Of a stretch of DNA of 64,000 bases, positions 48,541 through 59,700 are shown piece after piece. The notes under the pieces are model-generated. The model saw nothing but the letters and a program-made list of their open reading frames with translations. It did no database searches and was not told the DNA's origin. Where the stretch lies: the NCBI RefSeq assembly GCF_050003625.1, contig NC_134400.1, positions 62,372,241 through 62,436,240 on the forward strand, written 5' to 3'. How positions within the stretch are numbered: the stretch's first letter is position 1; the number at the start of each line of letters is the position of its first letter. This DNA is from Haematobia irritans. Its lineage: Eukaryota; Arthropoda; Insecta; Diptera; Muscidae. The translations under genes were made by a program, and so were the position numbers.

Positions 48541-50843
48541 TTTTTCAGATCTTTTCGAAATTCACTTCAAATTTCACTTAACTTCAAATGCAAATGAATC
48601 TTTGATAAACTAAGATAAACCATTAATCAATGATTGATATTAAAAGAAGTACACATAGAGAAACATTGGATGTGTTTGATTATAAATAGTTTTGAATACA
48701 CATACGTATTTATATGATATATTATGTATTTAACGCGTGAAATTTTTTTTTTCTGATTCAATCACTAGATTATCCAATTATTATTTTTATTTAATTTGGA
48801 TTGTTGACCTGTGTTAAACTATATTTTTGGTTGAAGCCTTCCAATAAAATAAAACAAAGCTCAAATAAAAAACATCTTTAGTTTTTTTCATTTATTACCC
48901 CGAGCTGGACTAAAACCAAAAATATAATTATTATTTTTGTACCCTTCACAATTACCCACAAAAAAATAAAATATGAATTTGTACATTTTTATAAATTTAT
49001 GGATTTTGTCATAACAAAAATGTGTACACTTACATAATATATTGTTTTCGCAAATATTTATTATGAAATTATGAATTTTTTAATAATATATAGGGACGGT
49101 TTCATAAAATTAATGACACTTTACTTAGTATATCAAAAATACTGGTTTTCTCTTAGCGTGAGAGAGACACAACATAGAGTTACTCTCATATGTATACAAT
49201 ACAAGCATATAATACGAGAAAAAAAAAAACGAAACATAACGTTTTGAAGGCAACACGTGTGTTTGAGTTTTTCAGTACAGTTTGAGTCGGCGTCGCGATT
49301 CGAAGATTATTTATTGCTGTTGGAAAAATTTACGAAAAAACAACATTAACTGGAAGCGTTGGTGCTCATGTTTATATATAATATAACATATTATAAAATT
49401 ATGTGCTTTGCTGGCTGGATTTTAATGCGGGTGTTAATAAATGGGTTCATATATTTTGAACTATTATACAGGCATTAAGAATCAGGGGAAAACATTTAAA
49501 AGAAAAGTTACATGTAATGCATGACATGTTTAGTATAAATTATGTAAAAGTACATATTTTCAATGACAAAAATATGTATACTACATTTATAATATTAAAA
49601 ATTCCATTCATATTATGTATACATTCGTACACTGTTAGAAAAATATGTTTTTTATATGTTCCGATATAAACAAAATGTGTTTCGGGCACGATTTTAAACC
49701 ACAATATATTTAAGTGCGAACATGTAATGTTCCTAAACTAACACTAAATGTTTGGGACATCTATGTTAATATGTTAGAATATATTATGTTTGGGGCATGA
49801 ATGTTTCATAAAAATAATATGTGTGAATGTAAACATATATAAATTAACAAATTTCGAGTAAACATATATATGTTGTGATATTTTATTCAAAGCGACAGAG
49901 AGAGTATAGAGAAAGAAATAGAGATGGAAACCGGGAGAGTTGACGAAAGATATCAACATAACAAAGCGAAAGAATCAAAAGAGAACAATTTCTGTGAAAC
50001 CGCTTGTATGTTGTTTCGGAAAACTGTTTTATGATAAGGCCAAAAATTTGATATGCTTAAGTCTAAATATTATTTAATTTGAATAAAGAGAATAGACATT
50101 CGGAACCAAGAGAATAGACATTTGAAAAACAAACTGCATATGTTTTCGCCTTGAGAGCAGCATTTTATGCATGTGTGAACATGTGTTTTGTTTATCATTT
50201 TGGCATTATGGGCACAATTTTTCGTTAAAATAAATCAGGGATCTTCATAAAAATAACGAAAGGGCACTATACTCTTTTTAGAGTTGGGACAGTAAAATGA
50301 AATAAGGAGGAAATAGTGAAAAATTACACAGTAAAATGTAAAAAACAAACTTTAGTTCCTGTTTATTAAAAAGTAGTCCACGAGGAGTTGACGGACACCA
50401 TCAAATATAAAAGCGGGCATTAAGTTCGAATTTTACAGCTAAAACAATTTAAAAAGTTTATTTTGTTTAAAATGAATTATTAAAGAAAAATAAAAGGAAT
50501 TTTAGAGCGATGGTGTTAAATGCTAGTAAAAAAATGTTCACTCCTAAATAAATTTATGTTTATATTATAAAATTATGTATGTATGTTTATACTCGACTCC
50601 ACGTTCTTCTTTTGTTAGTTTTTGATTTCCTTCCAAATTTTAAAGTTTTGTACAAAAACAGTTTTTTTTTAAGTTGTTATTTTTGCAATAAAAAATAATA
50701 TTTTATCCAAAAATCAGTCAATTTCGTTTATATCAAGCACTGCTACTGACTATAAATCTTTAAAAACACACATTTCGAAGTTTCATTTAAAAAAAATTAA
50801 TATAGTATAAATACAAATGTTTTAATTAAAAAAAAAAATGTTC

Positions 50844-50914
50844 GGTCGGAGCAGGGATTGAACCCACGACCCTTTGTATGCAAGGCAGACATGCTAACCA
50901 CTGCTCCACGTGGC
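50844..50914 (-). repeat. tRNA-like sequence 1 in element Z1
   Basis: The minus strand reads GCCACGTGGAGCAGTGGTTA, ..., GGTTCAATCCCTGCTCCGAC, with A-box and consensus B box (50854-50864) and tRNA-like length of about 71. It resembles the head of the SINE at 41331. The acceptor arm does not pair cleanly, so a functional tRNA is not claimed. Confidence 0.65.
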
Positions 50915-51010
50915 AAACAAATGTATGTTTCTGTTAAATAATGTTATGTTTGCATGGGCTCGTGAGCGCTGCTATATAAATGTAACTTATAACGATAATT
51001 ATCTATAACA

Positions 51011-51083
51011 GCTACGTAGCCCAGTGGATAGTGTGTTGGCTTACAAACTGTATGGTCCTCGGTTCGATTCTCCGTGCAGGCGA
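51011..51083 (+). repeat. tRNA-like sequence 2 in element Z1
   Basis: GCTACGTAGCCCAGTGGATA (A-box region), GGCTTACAAACTGTATGG (anticodon-arm region) and GGTTCGATTCTCCGTGC (B box, 51061-51071). It diverges from tRNA-like sequence 1 and points the other way. No clean acceptor stem. Confidence 0.65.
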
Positions 51084-51508
51084 AAGGTAAAATTTAAAAA
51101 ATTTATAAAAGTGAATAATCTCTTCAACATTATTTGTATTACAGATAAAGGTGCCAATAACTAAAAAATTTCGTGGAAGTGAAAATTACGAGTATGTTAG
51201 GGAATGAGGACAATCGTGTTTGGGAAACATTCTTCCAAGCATATAATATTTTTGGCTCAAAATGCTTCCAAACATATAATATGTTGACATAAAACAAACA
51301 TATTAATGTTTCGGCAGTATGCAATAATATATGTGCTTCCTGCAAAATATGTTTGGAACATATGTTAAAGAAGCGATTTTTTTTGAGGGTGTAGTCAATG
51401 AAAACTTATATTTTGTATTTTATGAATTGGTTTCATATAATTTATGAATCCCGTGTTTAGAAATGTGAACAATATTCATAAAATAAATGTATTATATTTT
51501 TGTGTGTA

Positions 51509-51690
51509 CTGTGGTACAGGGTATAATAAATGTGTGCATTTGTATGTAACGCCGAGAAGGAGTAGTCATAGACCCACCTGGGTCTGGGTCGATTTAGCGA
51601 TGTCCGCCTGTTCATGTATTTTTGTGTGCAAAGTCCAGCTCGCAGTTTAAGTCCGGTCGTCCTCAAATTTGGCATAGGGTCCTGTTTCGG
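51509..51690 (+). mobile_element. Family B DINE-1-like fragment
   Basis: GTACAGGGTATAATAAATGT, ATTTGTATGTAACGCCGAGA and CTCAAATTTGGCATAGGGTC match the start of the element at 18048. Only about 180 bp remain, with a segment missing in the middle. Confidence 0.7.
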
Positions 51691-51693
51691 CTA

Positions 51694-52356
51694 CATGTTT
51701 TCTGTGAAAAAGTAACATTTTGCTTTTGGAACATGGTTGAGGTGATCATATTCCTTCTCTGCGATGTTGCTCTCTTTGTACGTCTAGGCTTATTCAATAG
51801 AATTTGAGTTCTATCTGTTTGGCGTGGTGGGTGTTCTTTCCAAACTACACTTTTGTCCTCAGATAAATATGTAAGGGAACTGCTCAGATCAGTATCTATT
51901 GCATTTCCACCTCCAAACTTTCAAAGTTATTATTTGATGATAAATATGATTGTTCTTCCATTTCGTTGTCGGGTAAAAAATATCACCTTCATAACTATCA
52001 TCGAAATTTTCAACCATCTTCGTCATTCATGATTTGCTGCAACTGAAGATCACTGAGAATATGGAGCAATTTCACTATTGACAGATAGTATATAAGATTT
52101 TTTATAATACTAACTTTTCTGCTTTGTGCCATTATACAAAGATATGCAATTACGATGTTTTACAAAAAATGAGTTTGAAGGTTGATCTCCAAAAACCAAA
52201 CTGAAGTCATTGAAAGAAAATCTTCAAATGAGACAAAATTTCTAGTACCAATTAGTGTATTGAATTTTCAGTGAACTCTGAAATACTAATTGAATAAATA
52301 TTTTGAAAAAGTCAATTTGAGTAAGAAAAAAACGGTAAAGTTGAATATAAATATAA
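51694..52356. other. Unassigned AT-rich DNA
   Basis: No repeat or coding motif recognised. A short CATGTTTTCTGTGAAAAAGT and GATCATATTCCTTCTCTGCG pair may be a residue of the element family at 21112. Confidence 0.35.
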
Positions 52357-53615
52357 ACAAGTATTTCGTAAGTTCGGCCAGGCCGAATCTTATGTACCCT
52401 CCACCATGGATTGCGTTGAAACTTCTACGAAAGACTGTCATCCACAATCGAATTACTTGGGTTGTGGTATCTTAAATCTTCTTAACATAGTTTTCTAAAT
52501 TGTGAGGTAGTCCATACGTGGTAGAGAGCCAGAATTGCAATATGGGGGTTATATACTGACTGATATGGACCACATGTGGCATGGCTGTTAAATATCATAT
52601 ACTACCACCACGTACCAAATTTGAACCAAGGCACCGGAGGTCAAACAAGGCACCGGAGGTCAAATCTGGGGATCGCTTTATATGAGGCTATATATATTTA
52701 TGGAGTGATATGAACCAATTCCTGCATGGTTGTTGGATAACATATACTAACATCACGTACCAAATTTCAACCGAATCAGATGAATTTTGCTCTTCCAAGG
52801 GGCTCCGGAGGTCAAATCTGGGGATCGGTTTATATGGGGGCTATATATTATGGACCGATTTCGACCAATTTTTGCATGGGTGTTTGAGGCCATATATTGA
52901 CACCACGTACCAAATTTCATCCGAATCGGATGAATTTTGCTCTTACAAGGGGCTCCGGAGGTCAAATCTGGGGATCGGTTTATATGGGGGCTATATATAA
53001 TTATGGACCGATTTCGACCAATTTTTGCATGGGTGTTTGAGGTCATATATTGACACCACGTACCAAATTTCAACTGAATCAGATGAATTTTGGCCTTCCA
53101 AGAGGCTCCGGAGGTCAAATCTGGTGATCGGTTTATATGGGTGCTATATATAAATATGGACCGATGTAGACCAATTTTGCATGGTTGTTAGAGACCATAT
53201 ACCAAAACCGTGTACCAAATTTCAACCGGATAGGATTAGAGACCATATACCAACACCTTGTACCAAATTTCAGCAGGATCGGATGAAATTTGCTTCTCTT
53301 TGAGGCTCCGCAAGCCAAATCTGGGAATCGGTTTATATGGGGGCTATACGTAAAGTGGGCCGATATGGCCCATTCGCAATACCATCCGACCTACATCAAT
53401 AACAACTACTTGTGCCAAGTTTCAAGTCGATAGCTTGTTTCGTTCGGAAGTTAGCGTGATTTCAACAGACGGACGGACGGACATGCTCAGATCGACTCAG
53501 AATTTCACCACGACCCAGAATATATATACTTTATGGGGTATTAGAGCAATATTTCAATGTATTATAAACGGAATAACAAAGTTAATATACCCCCATCCTA
53601 TGGTGGAGGGTATAA
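52357..53615 (+). mobile_element. Family A Helentron/DINE-1-like element, copy 3
   Basis: Starts at AACAAGTATTTCGTAAG with the palindrome GTTCGGCCAGGCCGAA. Five tandem units of about 155 bp follow (52560-53340), then GACGGACGGACGGAC (53469), the ATCGACTCAGAATTTCACCA block and the 3' hairpin with GGTGGAGGGTATA. It lacks the 27-bp minisatellite of copies 1 and 2. Confidence 0.65.
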
Positions 53616-55266
53616 AAATAGCGCTTGTTGGGTCATATTGACCCAAAGGATCTTATACGCCTGTTAATCGTGTTTTTAAATATAGCGAATTATGGAAATA
53701 TTTTATTTTTATTATTATCTTCTTCAAACATACACTTCGTCCCTGTAATGGATAAATAAAAGTTTGATATAAATATCCAATAACTAAAGGATAAAAATTA
53801 CATTTTAAAATCAAAGTTGGGTCAAATTGACCTAGACTTGCCAAATCCAATTTGTCAAAAATCTTGACAAAAAACTTGATTTTGAAAAAAAAACTTGACC
53901 AATAAAAACACTCATACTATTGGGTTTAATTTAATTTTTTATTATTTTTTCATAAAAATTCTTAGAATAAAAGCAAATATATCATGAAAAGTAGAAATAA
54001 CAGAAACAATGTAAAAGAAACAAAAACAATATAACAAAAAATTCTGTCTTTATATATTTTAACCCTTATCCTGTAAGAATTTTATTCTAAAGAACTAGTT
54101 GAGTTTAAGCTCCGTTTGGCCGAGCCCTACAAAAAAAGTTCCAAAACAATGTTCAAAATACACAGAAAAAAAAGTGTCTTGTAAATTTAAGGACCATTTT
54201 GACTTCCACATAGTTCAACAAATTTACTGTAATATAGTTCATTTTTCGTAACCACAACGAAAATTAACTTAGCTAAAGCAAAACTTATAAAAATTCAGTA
54301 AATGTTTTTTAGTTCACTAACTACGAAATGGGAAGGATTTTTCCTTAAATAAATTTCCAACACAGTAGTTAATGCATCGTTGATTCTATTATAAAAATAC
54401 ATGGGCAATATAAAAATCTTACTACGAAATGTGGACAATTTACTAAGACAAAATTTTGTATGGAAAAAAAAATTTTGTAGTAAAAATTAACTTAACGACA
54501 TTACCGATTCGTACGATGACTACCTACAGATTATTTCCCTTTTTATTATATGTTGGAGTGTTTTTACTCACATTGAAAATTTTAGTTAAAATAGAATAAA
54601 AATTAGTTAATATAATCCTTGACAGGTGTATTTAATTTTTATAGATTCCTCATAGATTTGGTATATATTTTACCTTAACTTATAGATAGAATTCCTACTA
54701 ATCAATAAACGTGCTACTGGAAAATGTGAGTGCATCATGCGAGGGAGTTTTTAGAGACATTTTGTGTATATCTCGTATAATTGTTTGTGTTTGTTATTGC
54801 GTCATTTATGCTGTTGTTGGTTGTTTTGACTCTAGAGACAATGGAATGTTCCTTGTGTGTTGTTGGTATCTTTTGTGGTGAGAGTTGTTTTTTTGCAATA
54901 GCAAGATCAGAAAGGGAACGTGTGTGTGTGTGGAGTTGTTTTTCTTTACGGCAGGTATGTATCCCTTATGACTATTTGTGTCTTTCAGTTTTATTGTTGC
55001 ATTCAGTTATGTTGATGCATTTATGAAGTGCACACGTGGATTTAATTTTGCAAAATTGTACGTGCAGTATTGGTGTTTATTAATGAAAATACATTTATTT
55101 CGAAACATTTTAGAAACTGAGAAGTGTATGATGTGATGTTAGAGGAATCAAAAACGCTTTTTATTGATAAAAAACAAATAACAGATTAAGGAATGTATAT
55201 TTCTGTTAATATGTTAGTTTAAAATTAGTGCGGATTTTAAATTGATTTACATAAAAAATATACAAC

Positions 55267-56033
55267 ATGAGTGGTAATAGGATGATTTATATTTATTCTA
55301 CATCTGGATCACAGGTTGAGAAGCAACCATTTTTTGAATCTATATTTTTTATGTTACAGCAATTCCTACAGGTGAGTACTAAGTTCGAGTTTAGCCGCTA
55401 AAATTAAAAATAAATCACTAAGCAAAGTATAAAATTATACGTCTTTGATACAAATTTAAATATAACTTGATGGAGAATAGCCCAAATCAAGTTTTTTATA
55501 AAGATTATTTTTTATAATGGATTATTAAAGAAAACTTATCATGGAAATTGCAATTTTAGCCGCTAAACTCGAACTTAATATCCACCTTAAATACTAAATG
55601 CTATACTGACAAGTGGAAATTATGTCTAATTTTATAATATTTTTTATTGCAATTATATTCAGAGAATAATTTCAATAACGTCCCATTTGTCCATGGATAT
55701 GATTCCAATAATGTACCTACTGGATGGATTTTTCAATGTGGTAAGTTTTTCTGTAAACGATATTTTGTCCGTTTTTAATAAAACCAAAATTTCAATTTAT
55801 TAAAAATTATTTTTTTCACTTGCAGGTAGACAGGTCTCGTAATGGTAATTTTTTGAATATTCTTACTGTTTAATACTAATTAAGCTAATATCCTTATTGG
55901 CTCTAGGAAATACTCTTGAAAACCGTAAGTTAAAGATCAATATGAACGATAGAATTAATTAATTAATAATATTTTTCTTATATTTTGTATAACTTCAGAT
56001 GCCTCTAAGCCAAATCCGCCCAACAAAAGTTAG
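55267..56033 (+). CDS. Candidate small five-exon gene, 84 residues, function unknown
   Basis: Exons 55267-55371, 55663-55740, 55826-55844, 55907-55924 and 55999-56033 join into one frame of 84 codons plus a TAG stop. Every junction is GT-AG: donors GTGAGT, GTAAGT, GTAATT and GTAAGT; acceptors TTATATTCAG, CACTTGCAG, GGCTCTAG and AACTTCAG. Introns are 291, 85, 62 and 74 bases, typical of flies. The start ATACAACATGAG fits insect initiation context, and AATAAA follows at 56211. The product begins MSGNRMIYIYSTSG, has a hydrophobic middle and a polar Asn/Pro-rich tail (NHASKPNPPNKS). I recognise no family. It lies inside a non-autonomous transposon, so it may be the element's own gene, captured host sequence, or chance. 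An alternative frame of exons 2-5 is also open if a weaker donor is used. Confidence 0.35.
55370..55588. mobile_element. MITE in intron 1 of the candidate gene
   Basis: Inverted ends of about 36 bp: GTACTAAGTTCGAGTTTAGC with GCTAAAATT at the left, and the complement of GATATTAAGTTCGAGTTTAG with the same continuation at the right. The left end overlaps the splice donor of exon 1. A related diverged sequence is inside element Z1 near 50415-50540. The target duplication is unclear. Confidence 0.7.
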
Positions 56034-57284
56034 CCAAAATCGATGAAATTGGACAATTCAATTGAATATAGCAACTTATGCCACATATATCTTTCATATG
56101 GATAGAAAACATGGACATTTAAATTAATTAGTTTAGTCCTAATAACATAGAATATTACTCTTTTGAAGAAGCAATTACTAACTACCGACAAGTAAATGCG
56201 TCGAACGTACTAATAAAAATATTTCCTTTATTGTATATCATAAGCCATAGTTTTGTGTAATATAATAATAATTCTTTGAAATAAAGTACTGGTGGTTATA
56301 GAAAATTGACTTGTTTTGTACGAAAAATTTCTTAGTTGTATACAGGCTTTTTGTACTTTTGATTCCTCAATTTCTCTACTTTTTTGAAAATTATACCGAC
56401 AAACAGTTTATTTCAAACCAATTTCTTAATACATGTTTCCCAAAAAATTGTTAATTTTTCCGGATAGCAGGAATATTTTGAATGAGTTTAACTATATTCT
56501 TCCCACAGCATAGTAATAATGAACTAAAATACGATGTAATACATGAACTAATTTATAAGAAAATCATGAACTCATCTAGATGAAAAAAATCTTTGGCGCC
56601 AAATCATGGTCATTCTTACTATGGGTTAGTTCATTTTTCATAAAAAATAGTAAACTTTTTTTTCGGTGTACATATATATGAATAAATTTATATTGGTCAA
56701 ATTTGACCCACTAATACAATAAGCGGTATTTTTTTAAGTACAGGGTAGGGGTTAAAGAAAACTTATTTTGCCACACATAATTCGTATTCTTAGATACAGA
56801 ATTACCCAGCAAAAAAAAAAAGTGTCTTCGAAACTAAAGTCAAAAATGTTCATCAATTTAGTTTAGCTATTTCATTTCCATTAAGTTAAATTTTTATGTG
56901 AAATAGTAAAATTTACTTGTTTCAGTAAAAAAAAATCCTAATAGTTCATTATCTTGAGTTCATTAACTTGAGTAAGGCATGGAATTTTACTAATACTGTT
57001 TTCTTCGCTGGATATAATAATTTACTACTGAACAAGAAAATTTTATTCACTGATAACAAAACATTCGTTTCTTCAAATTTAGTAAAATTTCTTATAAAAC
57101 GATAACACTGACTTCCTTTATTATAGAAAGCTTATCATACATACGAATAACACTTGGCATAGAAAAATATTTTAGTTCATTCGTACTAAGAAGTATTCAA
57201 TCCTTTCAAAACTTAAGGAAACACACTTGTTAGAATATAGGAAAATTTTCTATATTTCTTTTATCTACCTGTAATCGATATCTG

Positions 57285-57499
57285 TTTTTGTTGTTGTGTT
57301 GTAATAGTTTTTAATGTAGTTTCATACATTTTGTTCTATGCTTGTGTTAGTTCAGCTGGTAGCCAGATCAAGGAACTCTGCGACAAGGATGGGGTGTGTC
57401 CAGAGTGATCTGGTAGTGAGACGGGTAGGCTTAGCTGGGCAAGCAAAAAGGTGACGAGTGTCATGTGGCCCTTGATTACATATGGGACATACGTCAGAG
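57285..57499 (-). mobile_element. 5'-truncated LINE, end of ORF2
   Basis: The minus strand encodes CPICNQGPHDTRHLFACPAK and continues through SLWTHPILVAEFLDLATS to a stop. This is a cysteine-histidine knuckle and tail of the kind found at the C-terminus of RNase H-bearing I/LOA/Jockey-group LINEs. The (AAC)n and A-rich tail is at the left edge (57285-57300). A 12-bp duplication AATCGATATCTG flanks it (57273-57284, 57500-57511). Confidence 0.85.
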
Positions 57500-58242
57500 A
57501 ATCGATATCTGTCATCGATTTAATCGATATGTTTGCGCGTGGGTTGTTTTTTAGTTGGAATCGTGTTGTTGTGGTATACGGAGGGATTGTTAAAAAATAA
57601 TATAGTAAAATAATGTAATACATTTTATATAACAAATAAAATATATAAAATATGTTTTAATTTAAATTAGTGAGAAAAAATTATGTTCGTGACGATGTAT
57701 AAAAAAAAGAGAATAACAACCCCTTCATTCGTCTTCATTTTGGAATCTTAAATTAACAGGTAACATTCAGTGACGCTAACCTTTTGGGAAAAAATTGGTT
57801 TAGGATTTTTTATATTTGTAGCTATTGAAATTGTAAAAGGAGGACAAAATCGTTACGCAGCAACTTATTAAAAGTGAAAGTACAAAAAGAAGAAGACAAA
57901 AAAATGCGTTTTACAGTTGATGACATTACATGCACCCTCAAAAAAATCGCTTCTTTAACATATGTTCCAAACAAACATATTATTGGAAGCACATATATTA
58001 TTGGATACTGCCGAAACATTAATATGTTTGTTTTATGTGAACATATTATATGTTTGGAAGCATTTTGAGCCAAAAATATTATATGCTTGGAAGAATTTTT
58101 CCCAAACACGATTGTGCTCATTCTCTAACATATTCGTAATTTTCACTTTCACGAAATTTTTTAGTTCTTGTCACCTTTTTCTGTAATACAAATAATGTTG
58201 AAGAAATTATTCACTTTTATAAATTTTTTAAATTTTACCTTT

Positions 58243-58314
58243 CGCCTGCACGGAGAATCGAACCGAGGACCATACAGTTTGTAAGCCAACACACTATCCA
58301 CTGGGCTACGTAGC
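58243..58314 (-). repeat. tRNA-like sequence 2 in element Z2
   Basis: The counterpart of 51011-51083, nearly identical including the B box (complement GGTTCGATTCTCC at about 58251-58264). Confidence 0.65.
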
Positions 58315-58410
58315 TGTTATAGATAATTATCGTTATAAGTTACATTTATATAGCAGCGCTCACGAGCCCATGCAAACATAACATTATTTAACAGAAACAT
58401 ACATTTGTTT

Positions 58411-58481
58411 GCCACGTGGAGCAGTGGTTAGCATGTCTGCCTTACATGCAAAGGGTCGTGGGTTCAATCCCCGCTCCGACC
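58411..58481 (+). repeat. tRNA-like sequence 1 in element Z2
   Basis: The counterpart of 50844-50914: GCCACGTGGAGCAGTGGTTA to GGTTCAATCCCCGCTCCGAC. A few substitutions lie in the anticodon region, while A and B boxes are intact. Confidence 0.65.
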
Positions 58482-58720
58482 GAACACTTTTTTTATTTAC
58501 ACATGTATACTTATACTATATAAAATTTTTATAATGAAACTTCGAAATGTGGGTTATTAAAGATTTATAGTCTACTGACTTGATATAATGAAATTGACTG
58601 ATTTTGGATAAAATATTATTTTTTAGTGCAAAAATACCAATTTTGTAACAAAAAACTGTTTTTGGTACAAAACTATAAAATTTGGAAGGAATTCAAAAAC
58701 TCTAACAAAAGAAGAACGTG

Positions 58721-59700
58721 CACGGATGAAAAAGACTGTTTTTCATATGTTTGGCTATAAACATTATATGTTTGGAACACAAATTTTTAAACACAATATT
58801 TTTGAGTGCAAGCATATAATGTTCATAAACTAGCATAACATGTTTGGGACATATATGTTAATATGTTAGAACATATTATGTTTGGGACATAAAATGTTCG
58901 TAAATATAATATGCTTGGATGCAAACATATATTAATTTAGAAATAGCCTATAAACATATATGTGTTTAGTAGCTTGGAGCGCTATTTAACAGGGAGCGAT
59001 ATTGAATTAAGTTGGTGGTTGTTGCTTGTTATTACAAAATTAACATTTTATTTTTCCTTGGGCAATTGATCAGCTACTTCTTTGATCCTTACAAACTGTG
59101 TGGTCCGCTGTTCGAATCCCCGTTCGGCAAAAGGTAAAATTAAAATAAAAAAATCATACAATTGAATAATTTCTTCTACAATGTTTGTATTACAGAAAAA
59201 GGTGCTAAGAACTAAAAAATCTCGTGGAAGTGAGAAAGATGTCGGGGAATATACAATTGGGCAGAAACAAAATTTTGAGCATTCAGGTCGAAAACCTATG
59301 TTGTTAGCACTTATATTACCTGTTTATTTTCATAATTCATTATGATTGTAAATATATAAATAAATAAATAAAATTTTGAACACAATATTGTTTGGGAGAA
59401 TTTTTTTTAAGCATATAATCTTTTTGGGTGCAAAATGCTTCCAAACATATTATATGGTCACATATTATATGGTCACATGTTTTTTGGAAGACAACATTAT
59501 TGAATTTGGATGCAAAAATACAAAATGTTTGGATCTTAGACTACCCAAACATATATTGTTTAGACCAATATGCTTTCAAACATATTATATATTGGTAGAG
59601 ATCAAACATATAAATGTTTGGGCAATACCCAAAAATGTATATGCTTTAAGCAAAATATGTTTGGGAGTATATGTTACAGAAGCGATTTTTTGTGAGCGTG
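58721..59700 (+). mobile_element. Element Z3, shorter Z relative nested in Z2
   Basis: 980 bp from CACGGATGAAAAAGACTG to TTTTTTGTGAGCGTG with TG on both sides (58719-58720, 59701-59702). The uninterrupted target is in Z1 at about 50590-50605 (complement of AGAACGTGGAGTCGAG). It has the AACATATTATGTTTGGGAC-type subterminal repeats and one tRNA-like remnant (CTGTTCGAATCCCCGTTCGG near 59112), but diverges in the middle. Confidence 0.88.

Larger units (their letters stand above)
49630..51391 (+). mobile_element. Element Z, copy 1
   Basis: 1762 bp from CACTGTTAGAAAAATATG to CGATTTTTTTTGAGGGTG, with TA on both sides (49628-49629, 51392-51393). Both end regions (first 250 bp and last 170 bp) are filled with direct and inverted variants of AACATATTATGTTTGGGAC. 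The middle holds two tRNA-like sequences pointing away from each other. It encodes no protein. The inverted second copy at 57933-60692 is colinear once its nested insertion is removed. Confidence 0.88.
48955..51506. mobile_element. Element S, interrupted by element Z1
   Basis: The right end TTATATTTTTGTGTG with TA outside (51507-51508) is matched by a left end CACAAAAAAATAAAATATG near 48957 after TA. Motifs such as TTATGAATT and ATTCATAAA recur in both arms (48965-49090, 51400-51500). Z1 occupies 49630-51391. The left boundary is uncertain by a few bases. Confidence 0.5.
54161..56668 (+). mobile_element. Element U (CAC terminus, 2.5 kb) containing a candidate gene
   Basis: Left end CACAGAAAAAAAAGTGTC, right end complement of CACCGAAAAAAAAGTTTAC, with TA on both sides (54159-54160, 56669-56670). 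Motifs TAGTTCATTTTTC and GTAATATAGTTC-like repeats are subterminal at both ends. The left half has a G/T-rich segment (54720-55030) that is related to 42900-43090. The right half holds a five-exon open reading frame. Confidence 0.75.
53618..56735. mobile_element. Possible outer element T around element U
   Basis: The left edge ATAGCGCTTGTTGGGTCATA followed by TTGACCC and the right edge TTGGTCAAATTTGACCCACT followed by AATAAGCGGTAT are inverted counterparts. Element U lies between them. Empty-site support is lacking, so this is tentative. Confidence 0.35.

Noticed and set aside
50844..51083. Functional tRNA genes
   Set aside because: A and B boxes are present but acceptor stems do not pair and the sequences are repeated within transposons, so they are annotated as tRNA-like repeats.
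54781..55026. 81-codon frame with a signal-peptide-like hydrophobic start
   Set aside because: It lacks an ATG at its apparent start, lies in a G/T-rich segment that also occurs non-coding at 42900-43090, and has no known motif.
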